Assembly: GCA_021292105.1 (NCBI GenBank)
Contig: CM037869.1
Location: 25,620,050 to 25,684,049, forward strand
Direction of reading: 5' to 3'
DNA from: Anadara kagoshimensis
Taxonomy: Eukaryota > Mollusca > Bivalvia > Arcoida > Arcidae
Length of the DNA: 64,000 nt
The position numbers were made by a program, and so were the translations under genes. Of this stretch, positions 59,071-64,000 are shown piece after piece (the first letter of the stretch is position 1; each line of letters begins with the position of its first letter). The notes beneath the pieces are model-generated. The model searched no databases and was not told the DNA's origin. It was given only the letters and a program-made list of their open reading frames with translations.

Positions 59071-60514
59071 TTGGAAATTATGGTGTCAACATTTATTTGT
59101 AAGCGGCTTTATTTAGTGTATAAAGTCCACGTAGTGAAACCTTCCATCTTAAAGCGGAATAATGAAGAAATTTCCGAAAAAGAAGATTGAGTTGGTGAAA
59201 GTTCCATTGACAAGGAATTTAATATTTTAATTCTTAAAAATACATGATTACAGTTTGGGTTTCAACCCCATATCACAATTTCCACTCTCTATATGAACAT
59301 ATTTTTCCAACCGACATTATTTTTCGACCAACTGTTAAAAATGTAAATAGTTCGTAACGGGATATGACACGTAATGATGCACAAATAATCCTAATTAATA
59401 TTTCCTATTCGATGACTTTTGTTCAAAATGTAATTCTTAAAAATTCATCATTCACAAACAGACTGTTATAATAGGTTTGGCCAAATAAACCACAAATCTC
59501 TTTGCTATTTATGTAATTAGAAAAGTCATGCCTTCAATAAATTATGTCCTTCAGAACCAACAACTGTACTTGTACAAATGTATGTGTTATCAATGCTGTA
59601 ATTCTAAACCTTAGAAAAGTAGAAAATAATAATATGAGATAAAATAATAAATTAGGTAAAACACGTGACCTTCCACCAGACAGGTGAGGCCGGGTGCTTC
59701 GGAAGGGTAAGCCCCTGTTTAGCTAGCTACATGCGCAACGTGTGTAATGAAAATGAGAGTGAAAGGAACATGGAACTATGGGACGTCAAGGGTATTAATT
59801 ATAAAACAAATACAACATAAGCAGTAGAAGCAGGTATATTGCTGCATTGAAAATTGAGGATAATGTTTATAACATTTTATTAGCTACAAGTCGAATTCCG
59901 ATACATGTATCAGAATTAAAAAAAAAAGGTTAGATTTTATATTTTAATGATAATGATACGTATATTGTTCATACATATATGCTAGGCTTTAAACAATTTG
60001 TTATTGCATTGTTTAGCATTGTTTTTTATTATGATGGGTCACGCTGATAGACTTGTAACAAAGAGTTATAACATTGATCGGTTAGATAAAGATTTAAAAC
60101 ACGACGTCATGGATAGAAGATCGAGTCCAACTTGATAACTTGAACTTTGATTTAAATGTCGAACTATATTTTTTTTTTTGAAATTAATAATTTTTTGTTA
60201 AATAAAACACATACAATGCCCTCATTTTAAGAGTAGAAGCCGCAAGTAACCCGGGTGTAGCATATTAATTGATTGGTCCTATTTAACAAAAAATGTTATG
60301 TGTTACTTTTGAATTTTTCTGAATAAATAATGCATTCTAAAGTAGCACATGACAGATTTTGACAGGTTAAAGTTGTTAAACTTTACCAATATGTAGAACA
60401 TAGATGGTTATCTCTAAACCATTTGACAACATCTTTTATTTTAACTTACATTGTATACAATTGGCCAATTGGTTGTAAAGAACGGAGATCATGTAAGATT
60501 GCCAGGCTAGTTAG
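59071..60514. other. AT-rich upstream region of the KY-like gene
   Basis: No coding sequence recognised apart from retroelement tail copy 7. T- and A-rich runs occur at about 59923 and 60168. No convincing TATA/Inr pair could be assigned. Confidence 0.4.
59645..59795 (-). mobile_element. Retroelement tail, reverse copy 7
   Basis: Reverse complement of the family tail: CCGGGTGCTTCGGAAGGGTA, GTTTAGCTAGCTACATGCG, ATGGAACTATGGGACGTCAA. Confidence 0.65.
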
Positions 60515-60765
60515 TGATCTGATGCAATAGGTAGTCACTGGACATTTTATCATGCAATTTAGATTGTCACACTAGTACCCGGTATGTGATCTGAAGCACT
60601 TATTAGTCGCTGGACATTTTATCATGCAATTTAGATTGTCACACTAGTACCCGGTATGTGATCTGAAGCAATTATTAGTCGCTGGACATTTTATCATGCG
60701 ATTTAGATTGTCACACTAGTACCCGTTATGTTATTTAAAAGGAATATTTAGTCGCTGGAAGCTTA
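60515..60765 (+). repeat. 72-bp tandem repeat just upstream of the KY-like start codon
   Basis: CTGGACATTTTATCATGC recurs at 60538, 60610 and 60682, with a partial CTGGAA copy at 60753: period 72 bp and about 3.5 copies. Units include TTAGATTGTCACACTAGTAC. The last copy ends about 20 bp before the ATG, so the array lies in the promoter or 5' untranslated region. Confidence 0.92.
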
Positions 60766-60782
60766 TAATTATATCCAGTAAT

Positions 60783-63700
60783 ATGGGTTCAGCGGTTTCG
60801 AAAGAATGTCCATCACAGAAACCCCACCATGTAAGTATTACGTTAATTTTAAAGATTATTTCATCATTTAACTTGTTTTTAAATTTTAATCCCTAACATT
60901 AAGTTTTATGGCCGTCATCACAGTATTGTATATAAGTTTGATGTTTCTGTGTCCAGTTTTGCCCTGTATATATTTGTTCCATGTTCCTTTCACTCAGTTT
61001 TGATTACACACATGACGGGTGTAGATAGCTAGACAGGCTGACCCTTCCGAAGCACCCATCCTCACTTCCCTGGTGGAAGTTCACGTGTTTAACCTAACTT
61101 GTCGGGTTCAAAGTTTCTTAAAGCGTCATCACTTTGACTGTTCAGTGTATTCAACTGACTATATGTTAATTTCAAACACAACCTATTATAAAGTTAATAA
61201 TACTCCGTTAAGATGCCATGTCGATTGAATGGTGTTTTACGTCCCAGTCATAAATATGCCCTTATATTGGGATGTTTTATGTATAAATAGAGTGGCAAAG
61301 ATTGTGACCTTTGCTATGCGTTCCGGACAATGTGGATGAAGCTTTATTAACATGCCCGCCTGCCGTGATATTTGGCATTGATTCTTAAAGCGTCGTCCGA
61401 AAGATCAGTGATTTTGATTTCTAAATATTGAGTGTTTGGTAAAAAAAATTCCTTTTTGGCCAGACCTCCTACATATTATACTATTCCGTAGTGATTAACT
61501 AGATAATCACTAAAACCAAACCTACTGATCAACGTCCAAACAACAATCACAAAGCATAGTCACTTTGAAACGGGTAGGACAGAAGTTAGTGCTCGCTCCG
61601 TAAGTGGGAGGTCGTTGGTTCGAACACCTGGTCTGACCCAAGACTTTGAAAGGTGTAGTTACTGGCATTTCGCCAAGCACTCGGCATTACAAAATGAAAG
61701 TCACAGTTCTTTCGGATGGGAACTTAAAAGAAACGAGGCCCTGTGTCACGGTAGGCGTGGCACTATAAAGAATTCTGTGGTATAATACCATCAGCGCAAC
61801 ACATAGTCAAAATTGCTGTACTTTTGCTATAGCTTGAGACGTCTTGGTATAAGTGAAATATTCTTGACTTGGTATACGTGAAACGCCATTACTCAACTCA
61901 GGCTTATAGGCAACCATTAATTACGTGTTTATTCTGTACTAGTGATGATTTTATTATTTCATTGCAGCTAAAAACTGAAAATAACAAATGTGATCCAAGC
62001 AATGGTCATCTGATAACATCACTGTGGGAAGAAAGAAGATCTCTGAATAATTATGAAACACACGCAAATGTAACACAAGATATAGAAGAATCAAGATCAG
62101 GAATCATATCAAGTCCATTGGGACATAACTTCGGAAATGATGGCTTATCAAAAGATGAATTGAATAATACGGGGTGTAGGACAGGTGAATATGTCAAGCA
62201 TCTTGCATTTGGAAACCAAAATGGTGCCTCATTCAAGAATTGTCCAAAAGAAACAAACAATATGTCGCCAGCAGTTCAAAATACCATGACTTTTCAGGAC
62301 CCATCAGATCATTTCGATACTCGATCAGGAATCAGCAGTGATAACATCTTTGTAATGGAAAATGATAAGTTATACTCAACCAATGTAGCCACACGTGATG
62401 ACAACTTTATAGATAAAATGGAGGGTGAGAAATTCGATGACGATAGTGAAATACATGGGCTACATTGCATCGATGGTGCGGAAAATGCAACTACGGATAC
62501 ACAAAGTCAAATTGACGGTTCCATCTTGTCAAATTTAAGTGACAAGGATACTAATCGTAATGGAAAACAAATAGGAAATCTTAGTTATCCTGGAGACTTA
62601 CGATCGAATAGTCCTGAAGTTACATCCAAGTCGCTACCAAATAGGTCATGTGTTACCACATCTCCAGATCATTGTGATATAAGATATTGCAAAGTTGTAG
62701 ATGTTGACGATAATATTGAAACAAATATATTTGGACCTGAACCACAAATACATGGACCAAAACAACGACAGGCTGATTTGCAAGAAGCAGTACGTGAGAA
62801 TGAAACAAAAAGTACTTTAGACGTGTGTACGACAGATAGCATCACAGCATCCAATGCAGAATCAAGCTTAAACCCTGAAGCTTTAAGTATTAATGATATC
62901 GAATGGATGCGCCTGGACGCAGATAACACCACAGCATCCAATGCAGAATCAAGCCCAGAAGAAACTTTAAGTGTTACTGATAACGATTTGACACGCCTGG
63001 GCGCAGTTAACATCACAGCATCCAATGCAGAATCAAGCCCAGAAGAAGATTCAAGTATTGCTGATAGCGAATGGACACGCCATGTCCAGGAAATGCAGAT
63101 ACCAAAAAATACAACAATCAACACATCCGCGTCCAAGACAAGTGGAAACAGTCAGAAACTTGTTATATCGGAGCGGTCGTCTGCGTCGTGTTTAGATAAG
63201 CTCGATGCTGCATGGGAAGCCTTTTTCAGCAGTAACGTATCACTTGCACATGCAGACGCGGATATTCTACACAGTTTTCAGTCCGCTAATGCTTATAACG
63301 TTCCGCCATCTTCAACAGAATACCGACGTAAAAGAAGAGGGATATTGACGAGGGGTTACACTGATGTTAGCATTGCTACTACTAATGAGGAGTTTGATGA
63401 AACGTCGTTATATGATGCGCGTTCAATTAATCTAGATGAAACGGTGTTTGGTGATGAGGGAAAAATAATTACTATTGAAAAGAATGGTTTAAAACCAGTA
63501 AAACAGATAAATTATCCACTGGCCAAGTTAGATAAACCAAGCATTACAGAACAGGACAAAACCAATGTGGCAAATTTTGGTAAATCAGCTTTGTCAGGAC
63601 AAAGTAAAATAAATTCTAGAAAGAAACATAGAAATTATGATTTCGACATTGCATTTGGATATTTAGAAGATTTACAAGTAACAATTCAAAGACACGGGTT

Positions 63701-64000
63701 TTTTAAGCATATCCCAACATTTGAAATCCTCAAGAAAGCGCAAAATGTACTGAAAAAAGTTAAGACTATTCCACCGAGGAATGAATATGGAGTAATAATC
63801 CCTTATCCTTATTTGGATTTAGAAAGTGAAACTAGAGATTTTGAAACCGAGGATAAGAATGTTTATCAAAAACTTAACATTTCGAAATATTCTACCATAC
63901 CAGAACTCACAAGAGATTTACAAGATATTATTTTTCCACATATGAACTCTGATATCCAGAAGGTTCGTGCTGTGTATATTTCTGTTTTGCCATCGTTTGA
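60783..64000 (+). CDS. KY/transglutaminase-like protein, N-terminal part, runs off window
   Basis: Exon 1 (60783-60830) encodes MGSAVSKECPSQKPHH and ends at a perfect GTAAGT donor. Intron 1 (60831-61967) ends TTTCATTGCAG. Exon 2 (61968-64000) continues in phase 0 and stays open for 677 codons to the window edge, giving at least 693 residues. MGSAVSK fits an N-myristoylation signal (Gly2, Ser6, Lys7), suggesting membrane attachment. Residues of about 17-460 are polar and low-complexity, with three 28-29-residue repeats at about 306-391. A basic cluster RRKRRG lies near 469-474. From about 560 the protein becomes globular (FDIAFGYLEDLQVTIQRHGF). The last visible stretch, LTRDLQDIIFPHMNSDIQKV then RAVYISVLPSF, resembles the segment before the catalytic Cys domain of kyphoscoliosis peptidase and hillarin-like proteins. 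The catalytic residues would lie beyond the window. The gene is certain in outline. The family call is an inference. Confidence 0.62.
60902..61120 (+). mobile_element. Retroelement fragment and tail, copy 8, in intron 1
   Basis: Starts AGTTTTATGGCCGTCATCAC (the KFYGRHH segment), followed by GTATTGTATATAAGTTTGAT and the tail CCTTCCGAAGCACCCATCCT, CCCTGGTGGAAGTTCACGTG. It lies in the first intron of the KY-like gene. Confidence 0.65.
61590..61902 (+). mobile_element. SINE in intron 1 of the KY-like gene
   Basis: 5'-truncated head (GTGCTCGCTCCGTAAGTGGG), damaged B box (GGTTCGAACACC), body, and end GAAACGCCATTACTCAACTC. Sense orientation relative to the gene, about 65 bp before the exon 2 acceptor. 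Confidence 0.82.
62835..63090 (+). repeat. In-frame coding tandem repeat, three units of 28-29 codons
   Basis: Units start at 62835, 62922 and 63006 with (I/T)TASNAESS followed by an acidic P/E/S segment and an (E/D)WMRL-, DLTRL- or EWTRH-like end. The spacing is 87 then 84 bp, so the frame is kept. DNA identity between units is high in the first half, which indicates recent internal duplication. Confidence 0.9.

Larger units (their letters stand above)
60831..61967 (+). other. Intron 1 of the KY-like gene
   Basis: GTAAGT donor, and an acceptor TTATTATTTCATTGCAG with a pyrimidine-rich tract. Holds retroelement copy 8 (60902-61120) and a SINE (61590-61902), both in sense orientation. Confidence 0.75.

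Noticed and set aside
62669..63136. 155-codon minus-strand frame, the longest ATG-to-stop frame in the window
   Set aside because: It lies opposite the coding repeats of the KY-like exon 2, and its serine-rich repeats are just the complement of those units. The plus strand has splice signals and a much longer open frame.

Overview
The window is AT-rich eukaryotic nuclear DNA, almost certainly from a bivalve mollusc. The reasons are a tRNA-headed SINE family with a mollusc-type 3' end, many decayed DNA transposons and retroelements, splice-signal-bounded exons, and no bacterial-style gene packing. Most short open frames are chance frames or transposon debris. Repeat identities rest on motifs and self-comparison by eye, not on a database search.

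Layout. 0.45-2.4 kb holds about 65 copies of a 29-bp monomer, expanded inside a tRNA-Ser-like pseudogene whose A box lies at one end and B box at the other. 3.3-4.3 kb is a 41-bp minisatellite. 8.9-31.2 kb is an array of four head-to-tail units (A-D, about 6.3-6.6 kb, the last one shortened). Each full unit carries a DNA transposon with inverted arms of about 220 bp, and inside it a deleted Tc1 element and a SINE. Insertions with TA target duplications differ between units, so the array records its own history. 35.4-40.2 kb is a large inverted repeat (foldback-like) whose arms are built from repeats of about 360 bp, each with a GGGGTAGGGGAA-like motif. 43-50 kb has SINEs, reverse-transcriptase fragments and a near-perfect palindrome of two GIY-YIG-type fragments (49.75-50.57 kb). 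51.6-56.5 kb is a DNA transposon of about 4.9 kb with long, internally repetitive terminal inverted repeats. 57-60 kb holds more retroelement fragments and a 68-bp array.

Host genes. The one convincing gene starts at 60783: a short first exon encodes an N-myristoylation-type start, and a second exon of at least 2 kb begins at 61968 and stays open to the window edge. Its last visible part resembles the start of a kyphoscoliosis-peptidase (KY)/transglutaminase-like domain. A second candidate is a proline-rich exon at 46905-47071, reminiscent of dispanin/CD225 N-termini. Weaker coding traces lie at 34.16-34.53 kb and 49.15-49.27 kb. No operon-like cooperation between genes can be inferred. The dominant biology is layered mobile elements and tandem amplification.
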